From: Dipylidium caninum
Lineage: Eukaryota; Platyhelminthes; Cestoda; Cyclophyllidea; Dipylidiidae
Direction: 5' to 3'
DNA length: 64,000 nucleotides
Assembly (NCBI GenBank): GCA_017562135.1
Contig: QEYB01001152.1
Coordinates: 372,001-436,000 of the forward strand
Part shown: piece after piece, positions 1-17,200 of the stretch
How the letters are laid out: each line of letters begins with the position of its first letter
Position numbering within the stretch: position 1 is the stretch's first letter
The notes under the pieces: generated by a model
Database searches by the model: none
What the model was told of the DNA's origin: nothing
Seen by the model: the letters and a program-made list of their open reading frames with translations, nothing else
Made by a program: the position numbers and the translations under genes

Positions 1-3000
1 CAGATTTCGGCTGCGTTTGTGTTGCCTAGCGGACCTGTGTGATTGATGCACCCGCTCGTCTGTATCGCCTAGCTGCACAAATCCCCTTGCCATGGCAAAG
101 GACCGTCACCCCCTCTTAATGTAATTTATCCACATTATAGAAGTTTAAGTTTGCTATGTGGAAGAGCACAATCCAGAAAAGCATTAGTTGATCCATGAGG
201 TCCAAACGAGGGAATGGAAGGGCTTCAGATTGACCCTCAGACTTTTGGAAGGTTAGAGTGCGACCCGATGGGAGCGAAATGAGCCAGGATGCGGCTTGTA
301 TAATCTCTTGTCTCCTCAGCGTCTCACGCATAAAAGTTATAACACTTCGGAGGAGATGTCCTTACGCCTAAGTCAACACCAGGTCGCACAACCTTTGGTT
401 CACTGCTTGAATAAATCACTACCTCGACAGCACTGACGTCTATGTTGTCCGGCGATCCTCTGCAAAGATTGTCTTCCTTTCATTCTGTCATCTTATTCGG
501 GTAAAGCATTTCTCCTGGTCGTGCAATTAAGGAGATCGTCGCCCTAAACCAGAAGGCAGCAGGTACTGTTCATCTCACACTTTCTGTGACATTTTCAAAC
601 CACAGAGTCTCTTTCCAAGTGGCAGATGAAAGTTTCGGCGTAGCCAAACAATCTATAACTTTGCCCCACGACCAACGCCCTAAAACCTGGTGTTGTGTGT
701 CCTCGGGGGAGCCCGTCGCTGTCCAACAGCGTTCCGGCTTCCCAAGCGGGAGGCTAGCATACCGGCAGTTGTTTTACGAAGACCGCACTCCTCCGACGCT
801 GGAGAACATAAGTTCGGTGAGATCCAGGCCGCACTTGAGACCTGCCGCTCGAGGGCGACCTGACGAGGGGCGTCTCACTTCCCTCTCCGCAGTCTCCATA
901 AGAGGCCACGCGTCTGCTTTGGCACTCCCAGCAATAAGCCACTGTAAATCAGAACACTCGCCCGGAGGAGAAGTAGTAGCACCGCTTCGTTGATTAAGAT
1001 AAAGACAAACCGTTCGGAATCGGAGGCGCCTTTAGTGTCCGAGCTGGCGCTGCTGTCGGACGGAGGGGAAAGTATTCCACTCTTCCGTGCAAGGACGTCA
1101 CTGGCTTTTTGGCCCAGTGTGGACGTTGCTTCCGCGGGTGCGTGGTCAGGAATGGCCGCAGTAGTGGGCGAGGCGATGGCCGACTTCGGCCATAGCTGTA
1201 TGTAGGAGGGCTGTGCACCGGCGAAAACAGACGGTCGACCTGCATAATCTCGCCAGCCTGTAAGTGCGGAGTCATAAAAACCAGTGGCGAGGTCGATTAA
1301 TTCGCATGTCGATGATCCACGCGGTATTTTCGCGCTACCCGCAGGGATTTATGCTAATGTCATCTGCGGCGCGTTCGCAGATGCGCCTCCGGCGGCCACA
1401 ACCCGGAGTTGCGCAGCCCTGGTCGCCTCGTCTGCTGTGGAGTCCTCTTCGCCCGCACACGCGGCTTCGCCTCGTCCTCGGCCTTCCCACTCGGCCTAAT
1501 TTCACCGACCGTAGTTGCGGTGCAACAATAATGGGGATATCTTTTTGAGTTCCGAGTACCATGTCATATTTCGTTAATTATGCGCCGAGTTACGCCGGAA
1601 TGGCAATGCTTCCAGGCCAAGTAAGGCTGCCTATTCGTGGCGGGACAGATAAGTGTGAGAGGTGAGGGGTAAGGCACAGGACATTATAATGCGATTCACA
1701 GTCTGTGCCGGCAGAAACGGACTGGATCGAGTCGAGTGCAGCAGTGGCGCAAGCCAGGGCCTCCATACGCCCAGTAACGCGGTCATCACGACGGGACTGA
1801 GCGGCACAGGGGACCGTCAACCCGGACGTATGTGTCGAGTTGCCGCCCCCACCCTCGGCCGTCGTACTCACCTCGCTCAGCATTGAGGAACGCGCTGTGG
1901 CAAGCGTTGACCCAGGCGTAAACTCGACCGGTGCTCGTAGTTATCATCCAACGCAGAATTAGAATGGCCCACAGTTTGTCGTACTGGATGAAGATTCTCC
2001 CTTTGGTGGGCACATTGGCCTGCGTCCATGCGGTCCCGCGGTCCCGGAGTTCTCCTCACTAGGGTCGGCATAATGGGAGAAAATTCGTGAGCACAAATTT
2101 TTCGCTGCATCTGCAGGCTGCCGAGGAGCTGGTGTTGAAGGAGTGCTACAATCGTGGACTCGGATGGGGATGTCGGTTAGATTTGCTTCCTGTCGGCTGA
2201 GCGTTCAAGGCTCCCCAGACTCCACCGAACCGCGGGGGATGGTCGACCACCTCCCCTGTAGGGAAGAGGGAAGGTGAGCCAAAGGTGTTTCAACAAGTGG
2301 GCTGAGAGGTTGCGCCAGCGCGGACGGTTGGCTTTCTCAAGCGCGTGCGCTTGCGGAGGAATTTGAGAAGTCGTCGATGGAGAAGAATTTCTCCCTCCTA
2401 CTTCTCCACGGATGTAAAAATCGAAAGCGTTTTGTCTTTCCAAAGCGGCGAGGAGGACAGAAATTTCGTAAATGGGGGGAACTGGCGTGTAATTTAAAAA
2501 ATTAAATCAGCTTATTTCTTATCAGGAAACTCGGCTGAAGAGTTAAACGAAGAGGAGAAGGAACAAAAGCTGTCGAATTGTCAACCCAAGCTCCTGTCGC
2601 CCAAAAAGCGGAAACATAAGAACTCCTCTCCGTCCGGCAAACGTCAAGGTCTCCGCCTAATCCAGCCCAAAGCGGGGAGCGGAAAAAGTCAATGGACGCC
2701 TTGGCTTCACCTACTTTGTGGATGTGTGTCGAAGAGCCGGGCAATCGTCTAGCCTCGAAGGGTCTACCCCGCCAGTCTTTCATAGAAAATACGCCCAACA
2801 GTCGTGCAACCCTGCCTTTGGTTGATCATTAATTTCGAATGTTAACCAGAGAACCTCCTTTAGTGAAATTTTTCCACCGCAAATTTCGACCCCTTTATAG
2901 AAGCCCGCATTTCTATTTACTTTCGAATGTACCGAGCCCGAAAGGAGGATCCGACTCTCCCATTTTACGCAAAGGCTGTGAATGTAAATGGTCAACTCCG

Positions 3001-6000
3001 CCGATATCTTTAGTCTTCCTAAACATTTGGGGCAAAAGAAAGGCTTTTAGGACAAGGGAGCAGTGGGCCGGGGGAAGTAAACACTCGCGATGGACCCAGG
3101 GAAAAATTTTTTTATACGAGTCTCCACGCTCAGGCCAGTCAGCTGCTTCCTTGTAAAGTACAAGTGGGCGGGGCACCTGAAAAGAGGAGGGTTTTTTCTC
3201 AACTCTCGGAAGAATGTCTCCCATATGCACAGGAAAGAGTGGTGCGCCACCAGAGGCTGGAATGTCCCCCCTGCCAGAGATTTGACGTGAATCTCCAACC
3301 CAGTGTCGCCTTTGCTAGCAGACCGGCGCCCCGTGCCTCGGCGGAGATTTGCCCTCGCACTGGCCTGCACGCGATGGACCAGTTTGCCGCCTCAGCCCAG
3401 CCGAGGAAGATGACAAAGTGATTAACGAAAGGCTGGAGGAATGGAGAAACCGTGCCACCTCACTGCTGGAAAAGCTGGTGGAAGGGGAGCATGAGTGGCC
3501 CAGAAAGAATCCCCTCCTTCCGCCTTCGCGTATACCAAATGAGCTGAGGGCGGGGATTTTCCACGACGCAAGGAGTCAACTCCGCCTCTGGACTTTCCCT
3601 TTTTTCAGAAGGTCTCGCAGGTAGAAAAAATTGCTTGCTCTGGTGTATGAACTTCCTGTGTTGGACTATATTATCCGCCACTTCGTTGGGGATCATAACT
3701 GACCATGCGTCACAGCAAATGCATAAGCGATAGGCTGTCGGAGAGCTGCGAGGGCATGGAGTGCTCTGGAACAAGATAGGGCTGTAGAAGGTTCACGCGA
3801 TGTTGGCATACGTCGGGGGTTGCTCTGAGCCCCTATTCTGCATCGCCGGCGAGGTGGAGCGAAGAAGAGACAAGGGGAGTCAGAGCCTTGAAGAATCAAG
3901 CCATGTCGAAAGTGGGAGCGGTGGCCTGCGATTCCGTCGGTCGGTAAAACTACTTAGTCAACTACACCGTTTCGCAGTATTCAAGGCATACCGGCCCGGT
4001 GAAGGTGCGTCGGTTCGGGAAGCTGCGTTCTGTTGCACGGCTTTCGGTTATTCAGCACGTCGAGGGCCACTGGGGTGACCGTTGCGGCCGACGCGGCGTG
4101 GGAGGGACACGTGGGGATTCCTTTTTTGGACCCTCGTCGCCGTCGTGGGCGGCCGGGAGAAGGAGCATTTCGTGTCCTCCAAGTGCAGCTTAGCCATTTT
4201 TAATAAATGCGCGTCATCTTTTTATTTCCCACTGGGCCCAGTTATATGGAATTCCTGTGTCAAAAAATAGAGCGAATGACTTTTTTAAATGCCGTTTATC
4301 CCTCCACGTTACCCTTCCGCCTCCTTCTCCTCCTCCCTGAGTCCTCCTCCTTCTCCTTCTCCTGCTCTTCCTTACCCCATGCAGATTCTGCTGCATTGCA
4401 TTGGCGATTGAGCAAGCGGACGAGATGAGGGACGACAAATCGTGTCAACACGCGCCCTTCGCTTGCCCCAATGTCTGTTTCGCCACGACGACTGCTGATC
4501 GTCCCCCGACCGAACGAGTTGAACCCCACTTTCCCTCACAACCTGCATTTTTGGCCTAGGGAAATGCCCCATAGGCCTTGACCGCCCACGGGCCCCCTTC
4601 CGGTTTGTGACTGTTGATGCCAAACTCCTGGCCAGTGTACTGCGCACTTGGGGCTGCGACGAGTACTTTATTTACTGCAAGATGGAAGAAGTGGCTCTTG
4701 TGATGCACTCGATGTCGTGCCCATTTGGCTTCCACGGCTTTCGCTGTCATTTTCATAGAGTTTGTGAATCACTAAGCCCTTTATCTGAACTAGGGGACAC
4801 ATCGTAAATGCCCCCGGAACCTTTATTGCGTACTTTATTCAGCATATTCCTCTCCTTTTTGCTTGGCCGTATTTGGGTACACGGTGTTAAGCTGAAAACA
4901 TATTTGCCCCACGGCGATGGCTTCGACTGGGGGAAGAGTAAACCTTCAAAGTAGAGTGGTTTATACCGTAATGAAACCGGCTCATCGTAGGCTCTGGCGA
5001 CCCGCAAATGCGGGACCGTTCAAAATCCCTGCCCCGCCACCGTGAGATCTGCCAGCGCATTGTTCGTCGCGGGGTGGGTCGGGCGACGCGCTCGCTGTCG
5101 GCGGAATAGCTCGCTTCTCTAAGGCATATTCTGCTGCAAGGGGATCGGTTCCCCCCGGGCTGCCTTTCGCATCCAGTGGGTAATGACGTTTGCACGAGCA
5201 GCGGCCGTGCAACCACGTACCTCAAGGGTTCCTTCTTCTTCTTCTTCGTCCACACTTCAGTCTTCTATCTCAACAAGCCAAATCAGGAGACATGGCCTGG
5301 GGGTCATCAGCTAATAACCTGGAACTAGGCCTCTGAGGATCGACACGGTCCAGTTCGGGTCGGTGTGGGCGCATAGGGCTAGTCAAGAAACGAACGCAAT
5401 GGAGAATACGAACCGAACATCGCAAGTCGCACGTCAAGACAACGCGGACAGTAGCGAGGGGAAGAGATGGACAGCACGTGGAGTGGACGCATACGAGCGA
5501 TCACGTTAGTTCAGTGCAGGACAAAGCAGGGACAGGTGGAGAGACTCGAAAGCCGCTGCCAGCTCGTCAGAGACAGGTGACGCCAATAGAAGTCGTGCTT
5601 CAGTAGGAGGCGAAAGCAACGCATCTCAAACTGAGGGCTGACACCGGGTGGTTTTCGGCGACAGTACAGAGGGGATTGCGTAATTGAGTGAAGCCCTTTG
5701 TCCTTTTATTTCCCCTAGCGACTTCATGTTGCAAACAATGCTTAGGATGCCATGGTAACCGCGTGGCGGTGGACTTTACTGCCATTCCGACATTTCCGTA
5801 AGTCTTCACAGTAAGCAGGAGGACACAAAGCGATTGCAAGCGGCCCTGCCAGGGCGGGCGAATCTTGCCTTCAGACGACTCACAAGTGCGAAAGGCCGAC
5901 GACTGAGACTGTGCACTCCGCGGTGTGGGGCAGTCGGAGGCAGACTGTGCACCCTTTGACATCAATCCTCCGGAGGCAGAGTATACTTGAATAGTGCCGT

Positions 6001-8785
6001 CGAGACGATCAGACTCCACTTAGCGTTTTCGAGTCAGGAAGTAGATTAAGCTTTAAGGCGGGCTTTGGCCACACTAAGCCTAGTTGTGCCAACCAAAAAA
6101 AAATAGCGAAGGACATACTTGAGTATTTTTACGGTTGAGGCACTTCTTTGGCATGGAGGCGCGATTTGGTCTTTTCTTGCTAAAGCGACCAAGAAACATC
6201 TTCACCTTGGGTGTATGGGGCTAGCGATTTTATCGTGTGACCGCCTACCTCGTCTCGCAAGCCATCACCAGCGAAAACGCCTCATTTACTGAGGCGGCAT
6301 TAGTAGGACGCGTCCTGCAAGGCCCAGACGACCCTTCGTCGTGGCACAGCCCCTGGCGGTTTATCCAACCGTCCGACGAGCCTGTATGCTTGAGTGCAAT
6401 TCTCGCGGTCCCATCGGCCTCATCCACGCCGCGGCGAGAGGTGTCTGTACACTCCCGTCCAATTTCGAGGCGGTGGCCGACCTGCCTCCGCGGTGACCCA
6501 ATGTGCTGTGAGTATCGCCGGGGACGATTTCGAGGCACCCATTATCCGCTCTCGGCGACTCGCGAGAACCGCAGGGGGAGAGGTGGTAAGGCCAGTCCAC
6601 AGTCAGTTGGGAGAAAACTCAGTGCCTGTGCTGTGCGGCACCATGTCCGCAGCCACCGCCTTCGCCCGGGGAGGGCGCTCACGAGCAACCCCCTCTCCAC
6701 CAGTCTGCATTATGTCTTTCCACAGAACACCTTAGTGAAAAGTGCGTCTGTCTGGCCTGTGGCATAATAATTCGGGCTAGCACAAAGTAGGGACGTGCGC
6801 TATCCGCATCACAAGCCACGATTCAGACCTTAAGAGTGTCTCTCAAGAGGGAAGGACTGTGAAGGCGGAGAGCGCCTTCATTGAAGCAAATCCATCGATG
6901 CCACCAGCATCATTGAAGAAAAAAGCCTCACAGGCTGCTTCGTCTATCGGTAAGGCAACATCCTCCGCCCAACAGGGGAACGGCCTGCGTCCCTCACACG
7001 AATGAGATGAGGAGTGACATCCTCGCGTAGCTCTGCCTCTTTGCTCAGTCGCTGAGCTCGACAGGTCCTCGGGGAGGGCCAGGAGGTCACAATGCTTTGT
7101 ACCGCCATTCAAACCCATGAGCGGTGCACGCGTGAGAAGGGCGGAAAGAGCATCATCGCAACCAGGCATTATTCGTTTAATGGAGAGGGGCGGTCTTTTT
7201 TTTCCTAAAGTAACTTGTGACAGCTTGGTGCCAGCAGGCTCCCAAGGCAGGAAACATCCCCCTAATCACCTCTCTGCGCTTTTTAGTCCAAATGTCCCTT
7301 CGTGCTTGCCTGAACACGTCGTGATAGAGTTAACATGTCCAAGCTTTAATGGGTTAGGCTTTTAAGTTAAGTAACCGAGGTCTCCCGGGAACTCCTCGCT
7401 TGGTCGCACTCGAGACGCGCTAACACGCCCTGCTCCAATTGATGGCGCGCGGACCGCTTGGCTGGCCTGTTGACGTCTTCGTCCGGCCACCAAATTCCAC
7501 CAAGTCATGCTAACATTTACGTTAACGCTAGTGGCACCCCCGCCGACTCCCCTAAACGGCCCATTAAGTCTGGGCTGGAATGGCCCCACCATTCGTCGTG
7601 AAGCCGTGCAGAGGATGCCTTGAGACGCTCACGTAATGCAGTGCGTTTGGTTTAACCCGCACCAGAGGATACCCCATTCTCCTTCAACCGGACACGGGGC
7701 CACGATTAAGGACCCTGTCCTGCGATGCCTTGCCCGTCCCCCGTCACACGAACCTCGCCGCGAGGTATCTCATTTGGGGCAGTTGACTTCATGACTTCCA
7801 ACGTGGCGCCACCGGAGGCCACTCATGCGAGAAGATAGCAAATCCTCGTCATTTTGGTGCGTTGTGGGACCGCGTCAAGAGACCTACACCTTCGGCGCGC
7901 ACCGATGAGCGGCTGATGTGGCAGCGGCACTCGTTTCAAAAGCTTCTTTACGGCGTCAACGACATTGAACCCCCGGTATCCGCACCTGAAATGGCGAAAC
8001 ATGAACACTGCAGCCATTCAAGGCGCTAGGCAGGTGAGCGAGTATTGTGAGAGGCGAGTGTGGATGCGAAGACGGCTTTTCACCAGGCTTCAATAGCATT
8101 TTAGTGGATCTTTTTTTATTAGATCAGAACAATAAGTTACGGTGGGAACTTATGCAACTCAATCTTTCTGGCAAATAGAGTAATTTCAGGTCCGGGTTGG
8201 GCATAGCTCCAGCCGCCTCCTTCGCGCCTTGTGAATCTTTGCTCACTGCCTCGCCAGCGGAGGAAGCGGAGAGCTCTTCGTTGAGCCAAACTGCCTACCG
8301 CGCTGGAATGCGTCCGCATACCTTAGGCAAGTGACTCGAGGCCCGAGCCCGAGTCCGAGCATGTCATTCGAAGGAGTTGAATAATCCGTCCTCCCACCTC
8401 CCCGTCACATGACCCACTTCCATCGGCTATTCACCTACGCTCATCTCTCACTGGGAGCGATGCCTCGAGCAGATGAAGGCCTCCGGAGGGTGCCGGATGG
8501 CGGCGGACGTGAATTCGGTGATGTATAGGAGGGCCAAACAAACTACCTCCTCGAGACAAGGGAATAACGCTACTCGGTACTGCTCGGTTGAAAAGAGGCA
8601 ACGCTCAAATTCGCACGCAGCGACGAAACGATACGTGAAGTGGTTACAAGGAGGTGTTTTTACCAGCCCCAACTGGGTTGAACCTTGTTCTTAACTCTTC
8701 CACCCCATCACACGAGCAGTAATACGATCCCGGTCCGCGGATGTTACGGGTTCTTAAAGAAAAGGCCTTAATCGAAGTGCCATCT
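1..8785. other. No supportable gene; mixed-composition DNA
   Basis: I see no recognisable protein domain in either strand. The open frames are short, overlap one another on both strands and lack conserved motifs or consistent splice phases, which is what GC-richer non-coding DNA gives by chance. Small low-complexity patches are present: a pyrimidine-rich CTC/CTT stretch around 4310-4375 and a short TTC run near 5230-5250. Composition by eye is GC-richer than the trithorax-like gene region to the right. Unrecognised exons or old transposon pieces cannot be excluded. Confidence 0.5.
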
Positions 8786-11475
<2,690 letters not shown>

Positions 11476-12847
11476 GGAGCGTCCGAGTGGAGAACGCCGT
11501 CGGTCCGCCCTCGAGCCACTTGTTCCTGCATGCCGCCCGTCGACCGTCGCCCGCCGGCGGCGCGCGTGGCCGCGCGCTGCGCGCTGAAGTCGGTTTTCGG
11601 ACCAATAGCGGGAGGCCGTGGCAGGGGTCTGAGTCGTGGCTGCGCCACGGGTCGCACGGCAATCGCGCCCCGCGGCCCACCAACCGTTGCGGCTCGTCAA
11701 ATGGCTCCTGTTTACTAACCGCCCCACTGTTCAATGCCCAGACGCTGGGCAGCTTCCCAACTTTGATTATATTCAGAAAATTGTCCTCTTCTATCAATTG
11801 TGCAATTTACAAAGTGACACCAGAAGCCCTTTCAGTCAAGTGTGGCGTTGCGACTCTTGTCAGGCTATCGTAGACGTGATCAGTAGCTCCCCCAAATCTC
11901 TTAGCCTTTCAAAGGACTCTTCGCCCTTCTACTCCGCCCAATAGACGTATCTAACGGCTCAGTTGAATGTAAACCGGTGGGTGTTAAATCAACATCACCT
12001 CGCCTAGGGTATCTATTTTCCACTCAGGTTGCACCCCAACAGCTCCAAATCTACAACGCAGTTACTCACTTACAAACGCCTCGCAGCAAATTAAACCTAG
12101 TAGAACCAATCCGTCCGGTCACATCGGAATCTTTCCCACTAAAACTGCCCAGTTCGATGAATGGACATTCTTCAGGGAGCACGAAGGTCACGGATCTCTT
12201 GTGCACTTGTCGTCCCATTAGTCCTCGGAAGCTCATGATACGTAAAGTGGAGGTGGCGCGACAGTCCGAGCCTCCCATTAACTGGGCAGAGTCCTTGCAG
12301 CCAATCGGACTTTATTGAGGCACTCCGCTCGAAATCAACATCTCCTGCACTAGGGCACGAGCAGCTCCCAAAAAGAAGTCCCAATGACTGGTCTCGACAA
12401 ATGCGAGCACGAACCGCGCATAATGACTCTCCATGAAACGCGTCCACCATAGCCTGTCTTAGAAATGGTAATTCGCAATTTCCGGAACACCGAGAAAACT
12501 ACCATTGCGCTTTGCTTCCACCACCTCAACTTATGATAATATTCAAACACAGTAAATGTATAAACAACTCATGAACACAAATCAACAAGACAAGGCTGGT
12601 TGGAGAAAACAAGTATATTAAAAAAGACAGTGTATAGGTTTCTTCACTTGCAATATTAAATACAAGCCGTTCAGCGTAGAGCCATGAACCGGGGAGAACC
12701 CGAAGCAGCGCGGGGAGGGGCAAACTGGCTCAATAAAATAGGTACATTCAAGCAGAGTACTAAGCTGTACACATAGACGCCTTAATGGATGAGTTATACT
12801 GCTTAAGGACAGGGGGTACATCTGCATATACGGCATACATATAGATA

Positions 12848-12878
<31 letters not shown>

Positions 12879-12946
12879 GGTGCAAAATGTGTGGTAAGTA
12901 TGCAGAGATAACTGCGGCTAAATGGTTTGATTAGTCGAGCGTTCAT
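11476..12946. other. Intergenic region between Hmx and the trithorax-like gene
   Basis: No coding signal was recognised. A short (TA)n run lies at about 12848-12870, just beyond the 3' end of the trithorax-like gene. The Hmx promoter should lie immediately to the right of 11475, but no specific site could be identified. Confidence 0.4.
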
Positions 12947-14225
12947 TTAGTTAAGATATTTTCTACATCCGATGCGACCGCAGTTGCACAAAAGCTTGTC
13001 TGCTTCCTTCGGGAAACGGTAGTCGTACGTGAGTTCCTCGCCAGGAAGAATTCTAACTCAAGCAAAGAAAGTGGGCATCATGTTGTTTTAGGCTATAAAA
13101 TATGATTGTTTTCTAATAGCTCACCTTCGTTTGGCAATGATCACGATGTGGCTGGAATCGCCCATAGTTAGGATTTTAGCGTCGCAATTCGGCTATAACC
13201 AAGAGGTATGAATATCAAGACGCGAAGTAGATCGAATCACTTTGTTAAAAAGGCTAAAAAGGCTGAGGTCACAAAAACGTCCACTAAAGCACACAACAAT
13301 ACAGAAAATATTCAATGTTACCATAATTGGGAAGTAGTTCTGTTCCTTTAACCAAATACAGACGAAATTCTAAAAACGTGCGGATATTGAACAGTGCAAA
13401 TGAAATCGGGACCTTTCAGGGGATGCTCAGAGGTGTTGAAAAATGAGATCACTCACAAGCGATCCGTACCCGCGTTACACCAAGCTAGCTAGCAGTGACA
13501 GTGAGACTCGAGGACACTGATGATGTACGCAACCAAGGTGTGGCCGAATAAGCGATCACCAAGGTATTCTCCAGTATCTTTCAACTATTGCCAAGAAAGG
13601 CAAAGTATGGCAAAAGAGACAGATGTCTTTGTCTTGCTAACTAATGAAAATCTTCGGTACGCGTGGCGTCTCAGGTTCAACTAACAAGAGTCGTATAGTA
13701 TAGAGGTAATACCATGAAATAGCAATGAAGGGTTCCATTAATCAGTTGCTATGCGTTTAGAGGACTTATGATAATTATAGATGGTCTGATGTCGATGGAA
13801 CATTGCGCATTTAAAAAAAACCAAAAAATTCACCGAGATCCCAATAAAATGCGGACGTTAAAACAGCGGTCGCAGGTAAAGGGGAAAATAATTTTAGCAA
13901 AGCAGTAGTATTTTAAAAAGAACAAGAATAAGAGGAATCTGACCTGACAGGAATGATTGATGAAACGAGCGTAGTTACCGGCGCAAGTGGCGTCGATGAC
14001 CCAGTCATTGTCGATGCGGAAAAAGTAGCAATCAACACCACTGGCTCGATATTCAGCCTCACGGCGCTCGCAAATGATATTGCGGATCAGCTCGCCAGTG
14101 TACTCACAGATCAGTTCTTCGTTGCGAAAAGAACACAGCGCAAAAAGACCGCGCTTGTGAATTCGCGAAGGGTACACTGCCACACGTCTCAGACGCGCCT
14201 CTCGGTTCGTAACCAGATTCCGCAA
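12947..14225 (-). other. SET and post-SET exons of the trithorax-like gene
   Basis: Three exons join in consistent phase: 14225-13944, 13192-13125 and 13052-12947. They encode a complete SET domain with GLFAL near its start, the cofactor/knot motif RFINHSCQPNC (across the first junction), ELTYDYRF, and the zinc-binding post-SET CNCGRIGCRKYLN at the very end of the protein. All residues normally needed for S-adenosylmethionine binding and catalysis appear present. The exact C-terminal ending KYLN is as in Drosophila Trx and resembles KFLN in MLL1, so this should be an active H3K4 enzyme. Confidence 0.93.
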
Positions 14226-17200
14226 CTGGTACGTCAGCTAGACCAAATCGCCAAGGGAAGAAACGAGTTAATGGGATTACTTACTAGCTTATCGAGTCAC
14301 AGTTGTAGTAATGAGGGATGCAAAAAAAGTAGCCACGTATTAAAAAAAGAGTGTAACGACGCAGGGCAAATATTTATACCTGAAAACGTCGAATAGGAGA
14401 TTTAGAGAATAAAGAATGCATAAAGACAAGGAAATACAGATTATCAAACATGCGAATAAGAGTTAGTACCAGAACTCGATTAGGAGGTAATAATGATAAG
14501 GCTAAATACAATGGGGAAATCTTATGCAAATCGAGAACGATTCATTAACTACTCAGAGAACCATGAAGTGGCAGTCGGAAAAGGCCTTCATAGCCCGGAC
14601 ACTAGTAATTCACAAAACAATAGTACAGGTTTCGTTAACTATCAGCTTTTCCTATTATAAAACGCAAAATATCAACAAGAAATACACATTGACAATGTCA
14701 ACATGAAAGTAGCAAATCGCTCCATCAGTTCAATGCTCAAGTTTAATAAGAGTGAATTAGACCTACTGAAAGTTGACTTCTAGCTCGACCAGCAGCGGCA
14801 ACGGCAGCGTCCTCCGCCTCCTCCACGATGTCCGCAGTTGCCTCGGTAACGGCTGCCTCAACGGTGCGCGCGTGAAGGCGTGGCGAAAGGTTGAATGAAG
14901 CGGCGACGATGGAAGCGGCTTGGCGCGCGGCGTCAATGCAAGAGGAGGTGGCGGTGGTGCGCTCAGGCCCGTCAGTAGCCTCGGTGGGCCAGTCGAGCGG
15001 CAAACATGACTGTGGTGCACAATTCGCCTCGCAGAGGAGGAAGTCAAGTGGGTCGCGTGTCTGGCCCCGTCCTGTTGCAGACTTCGCCCTAGGGTAGGGC
15101 ATTAAACGCGCTGCACCCTCGTGAACCGGTACAGGCGGTGTGTACTAATATATGTACACAAACCAATTGAAATGGATTCGGAACCATTAAATTATGGTAA
15201 TGTAATAATAGTGAGATTTTTAGTTGTTATGGTTGTAACATTCGATGTGGAAAGTGTATTTTCACTCAGTGTACCCGAAATTTGATCACTTAGTGTAGAA
15301 ATTGGGGTAAGGACGTTTCGTCTACAATTTTTATCACAAATCCTAATTACAGACCTTTAATGACATGAAGACACCGTAAATTTTATATATGGGACCTTGA
15401 ACGGCTCCAAACTCTATCAGCCAATGTATTTTAATGACATAGATGTAGCATGCGATCCCGATTGTAGCCTCACTCACTATTTTATTATACTGTTCAAGAG
15501 TAAATCACTTGGACACAGATCTAAATCCGTTGATCAGCTAAAAAAATAGTACTAACCAAATATCGACAATTTCGCAGTCTACACAGCAAGAATAAATGCA
15601 TCTACAAGCGGGAGAGAAATTGTGCACCTTTTCTCTCATTTGGTTAATGCGATGCCGATGATATCGAAATCGATACCGGAAACAGATGTGAGCCCCAGGA
15701 AGTTGCTCCAAAAGGAAAACGACGTGACGATGGCTTAGCCCGAATTGAGCCCATCCGTTTATGCCTAGGGATTCACAAGAAATGGTTCGAGATCACAGAG
15801 TCAACTTCGGCACCGGAACGACACGAGGGACTGTACTTACGCTGAGCAATCGGATGAGGAACACCATTTTCCTCACGCAGTTTAAGCACTGCATTGACTA
15901 CTTGGCGCCAGGCAGACGTTGGAGTGGGAGTGGATGTACCCAAGGGGTTGGTAGAGAATTGAAGTCTAAACGAATTGGCCTACAAATTGTGCGGAAGTAA
16001 GTCGTGGTCATAGATTAGTAAGTTTAACCCGGTATCGACGAGTTCAAACATACGTAAAGAGCTGCCTCCTTCTGGTACAACCGGTCATTGGCTGCTTGCT
16101 TTGCCTTGAGCACGCTCTCGGAGAGTGCAAGACGACTTTCCCGTTCAACCATCCACTTCCTTTTCATTTTTCCTCCAAAAGCCGCATTATTACCGCAACG
16201 TCGTGGGAAGTTACCGGAATCCCCCCTATCGTTAATTCCATCTAACTGACTGATTTGCGGTATCCGAACCACATGTTGTTCTGAGGAAGATTGGTCTACG
16301 GACTCACTAGATTGAGGAATTCCCACGGAGGGTCGCTGAACGACAAATGATAAGGTCATGATGTCGATACCAAAAGCACGCACTTGAACACTCAACAAGA
16401 CACTTACAACGATTGCTAGGTTCCGGGGGGATTGAATACTGAAGAAGAAGATGGAAGCATTATTGAAAAGTACATTTGGTCATGGGACGCGACCGATAGT
16501 AATTATTACGAAAGGAACTTACAATAACGAATTACAAAAAACTTTTTTCCAATTTAAAGCTAAAACGTGACAGTTTTATTTTAATAGAGAATTTATCCAA
16601 TATAAGCTTCACTCCCGTGAAACGACCAACTAGATCTGTTCAGAATATATCTAGCGCAACAGAAATTCTACTTAAAGGAAATATATGAAAAAGGAACAAG
16701 AGAAAAAACGACGCAGTACTTGCTAAAAATCCCATCTAGCTGCGAAGCAAGTTGTGCATCGCTCAGTTTCGATACGGGCATTTGAGACGTTTCAATGGGA
16801 GTATGAGGCAGGATTTTCGTAACAACGGGGGTGGAGGGCTGTGGCGTAAGCCTAGTCACACGGATGGTGCGGATGTGAGAGGTTGAAGGAGGCGTGGAGA
16901 CGAAACGTTCTGGCTGACGAATGATCACAGGCTGGTGCGAGATGTGGGGAATTTTGGAGCCCGCGATCATCTGCCTCCCCGCCACACATCGCACAACGTT
17001 AACCGGTTGCTTGCCCTCAACTGGTCACATATATAGGTTAGAGGAAAATAATGCTGGTGCTCGATTCCTACGAAATAAGATTACTTACCGACGATTGGTG
17101 AAGTTATATTGGCCTGAGTAGATGTCCTCTTTTCTACTATTCGTATAGATGAAGATGGTTGCCATGAGCTGACTGGAGTGGCTACACCGCCCTCAGCAGA

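Noticed and set aside
116..8319. Dozens of open frames of 60-176 codons on both strands left of Hmx
   Set aside because: They overlap antisense to one another, lack family motifs and usually lack coherent splice sites; GC-rich non-coding DNA explains them.
12848..12870. TA repeat as a regulatory element
   Set aside because: A simple dinucleotide run beyond the 3' end of the trithorax-like gene with no further support.
13953..14396. 147-codon plus-strand frame
   Set aside because: Antisense to the SET exon of the trithorax-like gene; no family motif.
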